DNA from: Synechococcus sp. SP2 MAG
GTDB taxonomy: Bacteria > Cyanobacteriota > Cyanobacteriia > PCC-6307 > Cyanobiaceae
Length of the DNA: 40,693 bases
Assembly (NCBI GenBank): GCA_030756895.1
Contig: JAVBIX010000047.1
Location: 1-40,693 of the forward strand
Direction: 5' to 3'
In this document: positions 31,165 through 39,273 of the stretch, one piece after another
Layout: each line of letters begins with the position of its first letter
Position numbering within the stretch: the first letter of the stretch is position 1
The notes under the pieces: generated by a model
Database searches by the model: none
What the model was told of the DNA's origin: nothing
What the model saw: only the letters and a program-made list of their open reading frames with translations
Translations under genes and position numbers: made by a program

Positions 31165-32625
31165 ATGACCCAACACCAATCTCCAGCAATCGCTGGCCGT
31201 GAAGCCGATCTCCATTCTCTTTTACAGAATCGCGAGCCTGTCTGGATACAACACACGAATCTGCAGATGGGGGGGATCAGCTCAGCCTTCGCCTGTGCAC
31301 TGCACATGCATCAGCCAACGATCCCGGCCGGCAGAAACGGAGAACTGGTGTCCCATCTGCAATACATGGTTGAAAACCAGGGAGAGGGCGATAACCACAA
31401 CGCGGAACCCTTCGCTCAGTGCTACCGACGCATGGCTGATCTCATACCGCAGCTAATTAGCGAAGGATGCAATCCACGGATCATGCTCGATTATTCCGGC
31501 AACCTCCTCTGGGGAGTTCACCAGATGGGTCGGGAAGACATCACAGACGCATTGCGCTACCTCGCCTGTGATCCGCACATGCAACGCCATGTGGAATGGC
31601 TAGGTACGTTCTGGAGCCATGCGGTGGCTCCATCCACACCGATTCCCGATCTGAAGCTTCAGATCAGTGCTTGGCAACACCAGTTTGTTGATCTGTTCGG
31701 CGAGGAAGCGCTCAAACGGGTGAAAGGGTTTTCACCCCCCGAAATGCATCTTCCGAACCACCCAGATACTCTTCATGCCTTCATTCAGGCTCTCATTGAT
31801 TGCGGTTACAGCTGGTTGATGGTTCAAGAACACAGCGTAGAAAACCCGGATGGCTCACCTCTTACCCACGCACAGAGGTACCTTCCCAATCAGCTGGTCG
31901 CTCGGAGCTCAACAGGAGATACAGCAAGGATCACTGTTTTAATCAAGACACAAGGCTCTGACACCAAGCTGGTGGGCCAAATGCAGCCTTATTACGAGGC
32001 GCTCACCCTTGAACAACAACAGCTTGGAAACAGGCACATTCCATCAGTGGTCACGCAAATCGCTGATGGCGAAAACGGGGGGGTGATGATGAATGAATTC
32101 CCGGAAGCGTTTCTTCAAGCGCACCGCAAAGCGAGCAATCAGAGCCCGATGGGAGAGGGGCACACCCAAACGGTGGCAATCAACGGAAGTGAATGGCTTG
32201 AGCTTCTGGAACAGGCAGGAGTAACGGCGACCGATTTCCCCGAAGTGCAGGCAGTGCAGCAGCACCGGCTGTGGAAACAGGTAGGAAGCGATTCGAATCG
32301 TGAGACCGTCAACGCAGCGATCGATGAACTCAAAGCCAATAACAATGACTTCTCAATGGAGGGAGCCTCTTGGACCAACAACCTCAGTTGGGTTGAGGGG
32401 TACGACAACGTTTTGGAACCGATGAACCAACTCAGCGCAGCTTTTCATCAACGTTTCGATGAGAAGACAGCAGAAAATCCATCGTTCACGACAGATGAGA
32501 CGTACCAAAAAGCACTGCTGCATCTGCTTTTACTGGAAACAAGCTGCTTTCGTTATTGGGGCCAAGGCACGTGGACGGAGTACGCCCGGAACATTCACAG
32601 CCGGGGTAAGGCCTTACTGAACTAA
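31165..32625 (+). CDS. Family 57 glycoside hydrolase
   Basis: 486 residues with the first GH57 motif HMHQP (residues 47-51), then the substrate-site segments MLDYSGNLLWGVHQM and HAVAPSTPIPDL. Further conserved-looking segments are GFSPPEMHLP (likely the catalytic Glu region), YSWLMVQEHS and LLLETSCFRYWGQGTW. GH57 enzymes act on alpha-glucans such as glycogen, or are related to branching enzymes. A perfect terminator ends the gene 18 bases after the stop. The substrate is inferred from the family only. Confidence 0.85.
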   Translation: MTQHQSPAIAGREADLHSLLQNREPVWIQHTNLQMGGISSAFACALHMHQPTIPAGRNGELVSHLQYMVENQGEGDNHNAEPFAQCYRRMADLIPQLISEGCNPRIMLDYSGNLLWGVHQMGREDITDALRYLACDPHMQRHVEWLGTFWSHAVAPSTPIPDLKLQISAWQHQFVDLFGEEALKRVKGFSPPEMHLPNHPDTLHAFIQALIDCGYSWLMVQEHSVENPDGSPLTHAQRYLPNQLVARSSTGDTARITVLIKTQGSDTKLVGQMQPYYEALTLEQQQLGNRHIPSVVTQIADGENGGVMMNEFPEAFLQAHRKASNQSPMGEGHTQTVAINGSEWLELLEQAGVTATDFPEVQAVQQHRLWKQVGSDSNRETVNAAIDELKANNNDFSMEGASWTNNLSWVEGYDNVLEPMNQLSAAFHQRFDEKTAENPSFTTDETYQKALLHLLLLETSCFRYWGQGTWTEYARNIHSRGKALLN

Positions 32626-32643
32626 CACACCTAACCAGTCAAT

Positions 32644-32679
32644 AAAAAGCACTGCAACACTGATGTTGCAGTGCTTTTT
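32644..32679 (+). terminator. Bidirectional terminator between GH57 and the thylakoid-associated gene
   Basis: AAAAAGCACTGCAACA (32644-32659) is perfectly complementary to TGTTGCAGTGCTTTTT (32664-32679) across a four-base loop (CTGA). With A-tract and T-tract on opposite sides it can work in both directions, which suits the convergent genes on either side. Confidence 0.92.
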
Positions 32680-32772
32680 AGCCCCTTGGGAAAGCCCATA
32701 AAAAGGCAACAAAGGATCTAAGACCGAAAAAATGGTCGATCTGCTGATGCTGATCAAGCATTGCTTTTCTGC

Positions 32773-33075
32773 TTAATCAGCAGCACGCGAGCGACGACGC
32801 ACCACGCGACGACCATCCGGTGTTTGATCCACCTCAGGCTCGCTGTCAGCACTCGTTGTGACATCTTTGCCCTCAGGTTCGTTTTCAGGCGGTTCTTGCT
32901 CAGCAATGAGCCCTACAACAACTGCAGCCTGAATCTGATCGGACAGATCGCCAATCACCATCAGTGCTTTGAGGGTGAGCTCCAAACGAGATTCACGAGG
33001 CAAGCCGGGGCGGAGCTTCTTGACAGACCCCCACAATTCCTGACCAACTTCTTTGAGTAGCTCCTTGTCCGCCAT
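32773..33075 (-). CDS. Thylakoid-associated protein (TIGR03894-like)
   Basis: 100 residues from an ATG: MADKELLKEVGQELWGSVKK, LRPGLPRESRLELTLKALMV, IGDLSDQIQAAVVVGLIAEQ, then an acidic and finally basic tail (GRRVVRRRSRAAD). The helical first 65 residues fit the small cyanobacterial thylakoid-associated family TIGR03894. The tail is less conserved. Function is unknown, although the family is seen with thylakoid membranes. Confidence 0.75.
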   Translation of the reverse strand: MADKELLKEVGQELWGSVKKLRPGLPRESRLELTLKALMVIGDLSDQIQAAVVVGLIAEQEPPENEPEGKDVTTSADSEPEVDQTPDGRRVVRRRSRAAD

Positions 33076-33115
33076 CTAAATTATTGTCAATCACATCAAC
33101 TTACCGAACGAACGG

Positions 33116-33502
33116 TTGGAGGGGTTGCTGAAAACGCTGGTTTACGACGGTGGCTGTCCTTTCTGCCAAGCATTTGCCTTGCGCAGCGAACTAAAAGGTG
33201 GGATCCCAGATCTACTGATCCGAGATGGAAGGCTTGATAATGATCTTCGCAAAGACTTGCGTCGACGGGGATTCAACTTGAGTGAGGGGGCCGTGTTGAT
33301 CGACGGAGATCAGATCTGGCATGGAAGCAAAGCGATCTCTGTTCTCTGTAGCCAACTCAAACCAAGCGATCCTTTGATGGCATTACTGAACGGACTCTTT
33401 GGCAATAGCAAACGAGCCAGTTTTCTTTATCCGGGGTTGCTCGCAGCCCGTCAATTAGCACTAACACTAAAAGGACTTCCCGTAGACCCAGATCGTGCTT
33501 GA
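33116..33502 (+). CDS. DCC-family (DUF393) thiol-disulfide-like protein
   Basis: 128 residues; TTG starts at 33116 and 33125 are possible. The family mark YDGGCPFC (residues 10-17) holds a thioredoxin-like CxxC. The rest (LRRRGFNLSEGAVLIDGDQI, then WHGSKAISVLCSQLK) follows the DCC pattern. These proteins are predicted thiol-disulfide oxidoreductases of unknown substrate. The 3' end overlaps a small minus frame. Confidence 0.85.
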   Translation: MEGLLKTLVYDGGCPFCQAFALRSELKGGIPDLLIRDGRLDNDLRKDLRRRGFNLSEGAVLIDGDQIWHGSKAISVLCSQLKPSDPLMALLNGLFGNSKRASFLYPGLLAARQLALTLKGLPVDPDRA

Positions 33503-33624
33503 GCAGCTTGATAGCGCTGCTCTTCAAGATCCATTTGATATGAGAACTCGCATAACTCTGCCTGCATTTCTAAAAGCATGACCACGAGTGATTGAGCCAA
33601 TTCCCTGCTGAAACTATTCTGCAT
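33451..33624 (-). CDS. Small helical protein, 57 residues
   Basis: From an ATG at 33624: MQNSFSRELAQSLVVMLLEM, then QAELCEFSYQMDLEEQRYQA and a Ser/Gly-rich tail. The first 45 residues form a convincing amphipathic helical hairpin. The last part overlaps the DCC gene by 52 bases on the opposite strand, where its composition turns less natural. Possibly a real cyanobacterial small protein. Confidence 0.5.
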   Translation of the reverse strand: MQNSFSRELAQSLVVMLLEMQAELCEFSYQMDLEEQRYQAAQARSGSTGSPFSVSAN

Positions 33625-33759
33625 GGGTCAAAGCTCGATACAAGGCATCACTCTTCTAAGTGACTTGAACGATCGTTCGTGGACAAGGTGAGCGTGCTGT
33701 TACACAGCTCAATGCTTTTTAATTCATGGTGATCTAGATCCAGTAAAAACAGCGTGGAC

Positions 33760-34040
33760 ATGGCTCGAAAAGTTGAAATAAAACCTCTCGCCAGCCTGAA
33801 CAATCGCCCAATCCGACTGCCTCTTCTTACCGAAATCGATTAACACAATTCAAAAGATTGCAAGATCCACCAATTCCTCTTGAAGACAATCTCAAGCCAG
33901 GCTCCAGCATTGTCTTGATTCCTACAACAACAGCCCATGTTGCGAAGGACTTTGCTTGGGAAGCTGAAACCGTTCTGGCGAGGGTTGTGGCTCAACCCTG
34001 TAGCGAACACGCACTTGGGTTTTGGATGCACAATGGTTGA
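33760..34040 (+). pseudogene. Possible frameshifted small gene
   Basis: An ATG at 33760 opens MARKVEIKPLASLNNRPIRL and stops at 33843. A second plus frame, open from 33777 to 34040, reads SYRNRLTQFKRLQDPPIPLE, then GSSIVLIPTTTAHVAKDFAW and ends FWMHNG. It has no ATG at its start (only a TTG at 33858). One frame change near the A-rich run at 33770-33783 would join a start to this protein-like sequence. Alternatively the TTG starts a 60-residue protein. Confidence 0.35.
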
Positions 34041-34374
34041 TCACACCCAAGAGCAACACAACGAAAAGGCCCCTCACCACACGACGATTCACCACTCACC
34101 TCATAGTTCTGGATTGAGAATCAAACGAAATCAACATCAATGAAGTGAACTAGGTTATACAGGCAAACTAGAAAAGCAACATTTTAAAGTTTTTCTTCAG
34201 CAAAAGAGGTTTCGAAAGTATTTTTCGAACCCGTGCACAATCGCCAAAAAAATATTGACGAACAATCATCAGATGCCAAACAATTAGCAATATAGGTAAA
34301 AACTAGATTTGGATAATTTACGTCTTCAGGGGATGCTTCAATCTAATGCTAAAAATCGAAAGAATCAATACCTC
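34041..34374. other. AT-rich intergenic region
   Basis: No gene is supported between the possible remnant and the terminator of the SPFH gene. Short frames here are Asn/His/Ser-rich without family features. No repeat of note apart from the terminator at 34375-34415. Confidence 0.35.
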
Positions 34375-34415
34375 AAAAAATGAACATTACAAATTTTTTG
34401 CAATGTTCATTTTTT
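34375..34415 (-). terminator. Bidirectional-type terminator downstream of the SPFH gene
   Basis: AAAAAATGAACATT (34375-34388) is a perfect inverted match to AATGTTCATTTTTT (34402-34415) with a 13-base loop. On the minus strand it follows the SPFH stop by 33 bases and ends in six T residues. GC content of the stem is low, so efficiency is uncertain. Confidence 0.75.
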
Positions 34416-34448
34416 CATTAGCTTCAAAATATGGATGCCACTGAGCAG

Positions 34449-35258
34449 CTACTTACGTGATCCAACGATCACAGAAGGCATACCACCGTTGGTCCCGGGC
34501 AAACCAGGAACAACTTGAGTCATACCGTCCCACTTATCAAGGAACAATTTATACAACACACGATCATCAAGACTTTTGTTCAAAGTGTCGTAACGCAAAG
34601 CCTCTTGTTCAGCGATTAATACCTCGGTTTGGGCCCTAAGAAGTTGTTGCTCAGCAATCTGTTTCTGCTCAATCGCTGCACGATATTCTTCGGCAATTTC
34701 CAATCCAGTGAGATCAAGACCAAGAACCTCTACATAGTCAAATTGATCAAGCTCATCTGCAACCGTTTCTGCCACAAGAGTTGAGATGTCATTCCACTCA
34801 GATGCAATTGTGACCAATTCATACTGAGAAAAAACAGACTTAAGTGCTTTCAACAAGGAAGGCTGAATGATTCGTGGATAAATATCACGATCACTGCTTG
34901 CGATCGTGCTGTAAGCACGACCAGCTTGATCGGCACGCAACGCGTATTTGATCGTGGCCGTAGCCTCAATCACCTGCAAATCCTTTGTGAGGGTGGCAAA
35001 ATTTTCAGGACGAACTTGGGTGCGAACACTGAAGGGCCAAACCTGCTGCACCAGGGGGATTTTGGTATTCAGACCAGGCTGGCGTGACGCACCACTGACC
35101 TTGCCGAGTGTTGTCACAACAGCAACTTCACCTGCTGGCACTACAAATAAAGCTTGAGAAAGCAACAACAAAGCCGCTAAGACGACACCAAGAATCGCGA
35201 CCAGTCCTCCTTCAGGCCCACCTGGGGTCACCGAACGCATCTGAGATGGGGTCTGCAT
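34449..35258 (-). CDS. SPFH / prohibitin-like membrane protein
   Basis: 269 residues: one N-terminal membrane helix (VAILGVVLAALLLLSQALFV), then the SPFH/Band 7 domain with FVVPAGEVAVVTTLGKVSG, RDIYPRIIQPSLLKALKSVF and GLEIAEEYRAAIEQKQIAEQ, and a coiled coil. Such proteins form large ring-shaped membrane assemblies that gather or protect membrane proteases and photosystem parts in cyanobacteria. The length matches prohibitin homologues. It appears to be a single-gene transcript with its own terminator. Confidence 0.88.
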   Translation of the reverse strand: MQTPSQMRSVTPGGPEGGLVAILGVVLAALLLLSQALFVVPAGEVAVVTTLGKVSGASRQPGLNTKIPLVQQVWPFSVRTQVRPENFATLTKDLQVIEATATIKYALRADQAGRAYSTIASSDRDIYPRIIQPSLLKALKSVFSQYELVTIASEWNDISTLVAETVADELDQFDYVEVLGLDLTGLEIAEEYRAAIEQKQIAEQQLLRAQTEVLIAEQEALRYDTLNKSLDDRVLYKLFLDKWDGMTQVVPGLPGTNGGMPSVIVGSRK

Positions 35259-35371
35259 AGGAAATGTTGTCCGATAGAGCTTTGATCACCCTTCTCTAGC
35301 GAAAATGTACGGCCATGAGTCGATGATCGTGCTCAAAGTGCCACAGTGATCTTGGTATCGACTGGAGAACG

Positions 35372-35536
35372 ATGTCCCAGCGATTCACCGTTTTTTTCAA
35401 ACTCACGGGTGAGAGTGTCGGCTCCATCACAGTGTTTGCCTCAGACCATGCAGCAGCATGGGCTGCAGCTCTTGATGAATTCGGATCTAGAACCATTTCC
35501 GTCGTTCGAACCGCTGACGACGACAGCGCCCTATGA
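35372..35536 (+). CDS. Small alpha/beta protein, 54 residues
   Basis: From the ATG at 35372: MSQRFTVFFKLTGESVGSIT, then VFASDHAAAWAAALDEFGSR and TISVVRTADDDSAL. A strand-strand-helix-strand pattern with an ASD helix start resembles the minus-strand protein at 30059-30247 (FTIRYKMSDG and FYASDAWEAR). Its 3' end overlaps that of the minus gene at 35531 by 6 bases. Function unknown. Confidence 0.65.
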   Translation: MSQRFTVFFKLTGESVGSITVFASDHAAAWAAALDEFGSRTISVVRTADDDSAL

Positions 35537-35863
35537 GCGTCGTTTGAGAGTCGCTTTCCATTGGTCCCACAACTTTTGCTGCCAGGGAGTTACATCCATG
35601 GGAATCCGTTCGGCAGATGTTCTCTGAACTTGATCCAGTTGCTCGAGTTCACTGCGCAATTGGCGCAGGATCGGGATCAGGGCTAATGCGGCCAGCAACC
35701 CAGCAATCAGCATGATCGGTAAAACGATAGGTAGCAATGCCGCTACCACCACAAATCCCAAGCCAACAACACACCCAGAAATAAGTTGTTGCTGCCAACG
35801 AGGACGCGTGCGACCTGGAAGCTGTTTCATGACATCGCTGTCAGCATCAACACACTGTTCCAT
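35531..35863 (-). CDS. Two-helix membrane protein, unknown
   Basis: From the ATG at 35863 (MEQCVDADSDVMKQLP; a later ATG at 35830 is possible) the product has 110 residues. A long hydrophobic region (VVGLGFVVVAALLPIVLPIM, then LIAGLLAALALIPIL) forms two helices, and a charged helical tail (QLRSELEQLDQVQR, then DQWKATLKRRS) follows. It diverges from the SDR gene with 11 bases between starts, so they share a promoter region. No family recognised. Confidence 0.6.
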   Translation of the reverse strand: MEQCVDADSDVMKQLPGRTRPRWQQQLISGCVVGLGFVVVAALLPIVLPIMLIAGLLAALALIPILRQLRSELEQLDQVQRTSAERIPMDVTPWQQKLWDQWKATLKRRS

Positions 35864-35874
35864 ATCAAGGCTGG

Positions 35875-36693
35875 ATGACCAAACCACAACGCACCGTCTT
35901 GATTACAGGGGCGTCCAGCGGGATTGGCAAAGCAACCGCTCAACTCCTCCTCCTTAATGGGTGGAAGGTTATCGCTGCAGCACGGAGAACTGATGCAATG
36001 AACGATCTTCATGCGTCAGGAGCCGAAATCTTTCCACTCGACATCACTGACATCCACTCAAGGCAATCCCTTGTGACACATGTCCACGCTCAATTTGGAG
36101 TTCTGGATGCCCTTGTTAACAATGCAGGATTTGGAGAGGTAGGGCCGATTGAAACCATGCCACTACAAATGGCTCAGAGACTTTTTGATGTGAACGTATT
36201 CGGTCTAATCGGTCTCACCCAAATGATTTTGCCGGAGATGAGGAAACACGGAGAAGGGCGAATCATCAATGTGTCGTCGATTGCCGGACGATTTGTGACA
36301 CCTGGGTCTGGCTGGTACGCAGCAAGCAAATTTGCCGTTGAAGCCCTTAGCGACGCCTTGCGTCTTGAGCTTCAACAATTTGGAATCAAAGTCGTCATTA
36401 TCGAACCAGGCTTAATTGCCACCGGTTTCGAAAACATTGCCAAGCCATCAATGGCGCATGCCCAAAGCGATCCAGCCTGGTCAAAGATGATGAAAAAGGT
36501 GGAGCAGAACTGGTTGGAGGGCTTTAGGAGTGCATCTCCAGCGAATGTTGTTGCTAAGACCATTAAAAAGGCTTTGGACGCTCGTGATCCAAAAGCGCGT
36601 TATCGATGTGGCCACCGTGCGGAATCTGTCGTGATCCAACGGCTGCTGCCCACCAATGTGTGGGATGGAATCATTCGCAGCCAAATGATTTAG
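35875..36693 (+). CDS. Short-chain dehydrogenase/reductase
   Basis: 272 residues with classical SDR motifs: cofactor loop TGASSGIG (11-18), NNAG (82-85), catalytic Ser in NVSS (about 134-135), Tyr148 and Lys152 in YAASK, and the PGLIATGF segment after the active site. It is an NAD(P)H-dependent oxidoreductase of unknown substrate. Arg37-Arg38 after the second strand (AAARRTD) favour NADP. It lies upstream of ocp by 81 bases on the same strand. Confidence 0.9.
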   Translation: MTKPQRTVLITGASSGIGKATAQLLLLNGWKVIAAARRTDAMNDLHASGAEIFPLDITDIHSRQSLVTHVHAQFGVLDALVNNAGFGEVGPIETMPLQMAQRLFDVNVFGLIGLTQMILPEMRKHGEGRIINVSSIAGRFVTPGSGWYAASKFAVEALSDALRLELQQFGIKVVIIEPGLIATGFENIAKPSMAHAQSDPAWSKMMKKVEQNWLEGFRSASPANVVAKTIKKALDARDPKARYRCGHRAESVVIQRLLPTNVWDGIIRSQMI

Positions 36694-36774
36694 CTGCTAC
36701 CAAATCAACGACTCAAGCGCGACCCCTTCGATACAGAGTGTTACACTGTCTTTATCTTCAGGCGCGGTACTTCC

Positions 36775-37731
36775 ATGTTCACGATCGATAAGGCCGCGCA
36801 AATATTCCCAGATACACGTACAGCAGATGCCGTTCCGGCTATCACTGCCCGCTATAAGTTGCTCAGCGCAGAGGATCAACTCGCCCTCATCTGGTTCGCA
36901 TATCTAGAGATGGGGCGCACAATCACTGTTGCAGCTCCGGGTGCTGCACGCATGGCAATCGCACAGCCAACACTCGACGAGATTGCCGGGATGGGTTTCA
37001 GCGAGCAGAGCCGCGTGATGTGCGACTTAGCTGGAAAGGTTGATGCTCCTATTTCAAAGCGTTATGCCTTCTGGTCAATCAATGTAAAGCTTGGCTTCTG
37101 GTATGAACTTGGCGAGCTGATGAATCAAGGGAAAGTTGCACCTATTCCCGAAGGATATAAGTTGTCATCCAACGCCAACGCCGTTCTTGAGTCGGTCAAA
37201 AAAGTTGAGCAAGGACAACAAATCAGCATCTTGCGAAATTTTGTTGTTGATATGGGCTTTGACCCCGATAACGACGATTCAGCAATTGTTTCCGAACCGA
37301 TCGTTGAGCCAACACCTTCAGAAGCTCGCGTAAAGGTTTTCATTCCTGGAGTCTTAAATCAAACGATTCTGGATTACATGGAACTTCTGAATTCCAATGA
37401 TTTTGAGGGTCTGATTAAGTTGTTTTTGTCGGACGGTGCTCTCCAACCGCCATTCCAAAGACCCATTGTCGGAACAGATGCCATTCTGAAATTCTTCAAA
37501 CGTGACTGTCAAAACCTAAAGCTGTTGCCTCAAGGTGGTTATGGCGAACCTACAGACGGCGGTTTTAACCAAATCAAAGTAACTGGACAAGTTCAAACGC
37601 CTTGGTTTGGAGGCGAAGTTGGCATGAATGTTGCCTGGCGTTTCCTGCTAGATGAGAACGACAAGATCTATTTTGTTGCTATCGATCTATTGGCATCACC
37701 AGCTGAACTTCTGAAACTTGGTGGTAGCTGA
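36775..37731 (+). CDS. ocp: Orange carotenoid protein
   Basis: 318 residues, the full OCP length. The helical N-terminal carotenoid domain reads MFTIDKAAQIFPDTRTADAV, LALIWFAYLEMGRTITVAAP and GFWYELGELM. A linker follows, then an NTF2-like C-terminal domain (VLNQTILDYMELLNSNDFEG, AWRFLLDENDKIYFVAIDLL) holding the Tyr and Trp that bond the ketocarotenoid keto group. Blue light switches it to a red form that quenches phycobilisome energy. It is the first gene of a three-gene set with crtW and frp. Confidence 0.96.
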   Translation: MFTIDKAAQIFPDTRTADAVPAITARYKLLSAEDQLALIWFAYLEMGRTITVAAPGAARMAIAQPTLDEIAGMGFSEQSRVMCDLAGKVDAPISKRYAFWSINVKLGFWYELGELMNQGKVAPIPEGYKLSSNANAVLESVKKVEQGQQISILRNFVVDMGFDPDNDDSAIVSEPIVEPTPSEARVKVFIPGVLNQTILDYMELLNSNDFEGLIKLFLSDGALQPPFQRPIVGTDAILKFFKRDCQNLKLLPQGGYGEPTDGGFNQIKVTGQVQTPWFGGEVGMNVAWRFLLDENDKIYFVAIDLLASPAELLKLGGS

Positions 37732-38467
37732 ATCTGTTCAGCAACGTGATCTGGGATTAGTGTTCGCCGCAATGATCACAGCGATTTGGCTCATTTCACT
37801 TGTGGGTTGCCTATCGTTGAATCTTGAATCATTGCAGATTTCCTCACTAGTACCTCTCGTTTTATTGAGAACGTTTGTACAAACTGGACTTTTCATTATT
37901 GGCCATGACGCCATGCATGGGACCCTCTCACCCAAACGTTCAAAATTGAACCACTCGATTGGAACTGCTGCTCTCATTCTTTATGCAGGTCTCAGTTATC
38001 ACCGGTGCAAGAGCAATCACGATCTTCACCATCTACAGGCTGAAACCGATCGAGATCCTGATTACCTAAGTCACCCGGATCATTCAGCCTTGCGCTGGTT
38101 CTGGGATTTTCTTAGACGGTATATGAGCGTAGGGCCCCTCACGATTTTAGTTTCGTGCTGGGTGTCACTCATCACTCTCATCCCATCAACGGGTCAACAA
38201 GCCGTTTTATCCGTTGCTGTTTTCTGTGCTCTCCCTCTGATCCTGAGTGCTCTTCAGCTCTTTTTTGTAGGTACCTGGTTTCCACACCACCTCAACAAGA
38301 ACAATCCAAATCGTCAAACACCTAGAAGTCTGACGATTCATCCATTGCTCTCGTTCGCAGCTTGCTATCACTTTGGATATCATCGCGAACATCACCTATC
38401 ACCGTCCACCCCCTGGTTTGATCTTCCGCGTCTGCGTCAACGATCCCCATTGAGTCAGACGGCCTGA
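37718..38467 (+). CDS. crtW: Beta-carotene ketolase, CrtW type
   Basis: 249 residues, multi-pass membrane di-iron enzyme. Histidine motifs are complete: GHDAMHG (HDAMH at 63-67), HDLHH at 101-105 and HREHH at 222-226 followed by LSPSTPWFDLP. It adds a keto group at C4 of beta-ionone rings, making echinenone or canthaxanthin. The TTG/GTG start lies inside the last codons of ocp (overlap 11-14 bases), so translation is probably coupled. The obvious purpose is to supply the ketocarotenoid that OCP needs. Confidence 0.9.
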   Translation: MVVAESVQQRDLGLVFAAMITAIWLISLVGCLSLNLESLQISSLVPLVLLRTFVQTGLFIIGHDAMHGTLSPKRSKLNHSIGTAALILYAGLSYHRCKSNHDLHHLQAETDRDPDYLSHPDHSALRWFWDFLRRYMSVGPLTILVSCWVSLITLIPSTGQQAVLSVAVFCALPLILSALQLFFVGTWFPHHLNKNNPNRQTPRSLTIHPLLSFAACYHFGYHREHHLSPSTPWFDLPRLRQRSPLSQTA

Positions 38468-38501
38468 ACCTCCGGCTAACACCACCCCTTTTGATCACGT
38501 C

Positions 38502-38822
38502 ATGACGCAAGTTGACTGGCCTTCCACAGAAACAGAGATCGCTCGTAAAGCCTTCCTCAAAGGCAATGAGCGCGCCGTAACAGTTTTGATTGGTGCTATT
38601 CAAAACAAGAGTGAGTCTCTGAGCTCACTCGAATCTGTTTGCTCACTTCATGACTACCTCAGTACGGAGAGATTCGCGTTAGAAGGACGAATGGATTTCA
38701 ACTACGACACAATTCTCTTCTCTCTCGCAGAGATGATGAAACGAGATCTCATCGAAGCCAATGATCTTCAGGGATTAGATCCCAAGAAGGTTTCAAAGAT
38801 CAAAGCAATGTCTCTCTTTTAG
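38502..38822 (+). CDS. frp: Fluorescence recovery protein
   Basis: 106 residues from an ATG 34 bases after crtW. The all-helical sequence matches FRP: WPSTETEIARKAFLKGNERA, then ESVCSLHDYLSTERFALEGR and LDPKKVSKIKAMSLF. FRP binds the C-terminal domain of active OCP, detaches it from phycobilisomes and speeds return to the orange form. Its presence implies the attached OCP is of the FRP-regulated (OCP1-like) kind. Confidence 0.9.
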   Translation: MTQVDWPSTETEIARKAFLKGNERAVTVLIGAIQNKSESLSSLESVCSLHDYLSTERFALEGRMDFNYDTILFSLAEMMKRDLIEANDLQGLDPKKVSKIKAMSLF

Positions 38823-38928
38823 GAATGCAGTTAATCATAACAAAAGACGAAATTAGAATGAATTATATTTAATGACTTTTGACAGCTGTATTCAAATATT
38901 TTATTTAGCGAAGTAGACACTTAGCCAA

Positions 38929-39111
38929 TTATTGAATGGCATCAAATTGCGAATTGGGTTCTTCACTGTTTTCAGGTGAGGGGCCCTTTTCAAGTTTGCG
39001 TTGAGTTTTGGCAGCTTTCTTTAAAATTTTCTGCGCCTCGTCACGCGTGAGACACACCTCAGCCTTTGAGAGAAGTTTATGAAGCTTGCGATGTTGTTTA
39101 GCCGGATTCAT
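38929..39111 (-). CDS. Small basic helical protein, 60 residues
   Basis: ATG at 39111: MNPAKQHRKLHKLLSKAEVC, then LTRDEAQKILKKAAKTQRKL and an acidic Ser/Pro/Glu-rich tail. The Lys-rich helix followed by an acidic end suggests a small nucleic-acid or ribosome-associated protein, or a regulator. It is convergent with frp. Family not recognised. Confidence 0.55.
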   Translation of the reverse strand: MNPAKQHRKLHKLLSKAEVCLTRDEAQKILKKAAKTQRKLEKGPSPENSEEPNSQFDAIQ

Positions 39112-39273
39112 CCTTCACCTACCGATCTTCCTTTTTAACATTCTTAATGGTCTTGCTGCAACTGCGTGGTAATTTTTTCCACTTTCCAACAAAATCAGTA
39201 ACCATATGAGCTCATAAGCCCCAGTACAACAACAGTCACAGCATGCTGAGACTGCACTCAAACAGATGCCGTA

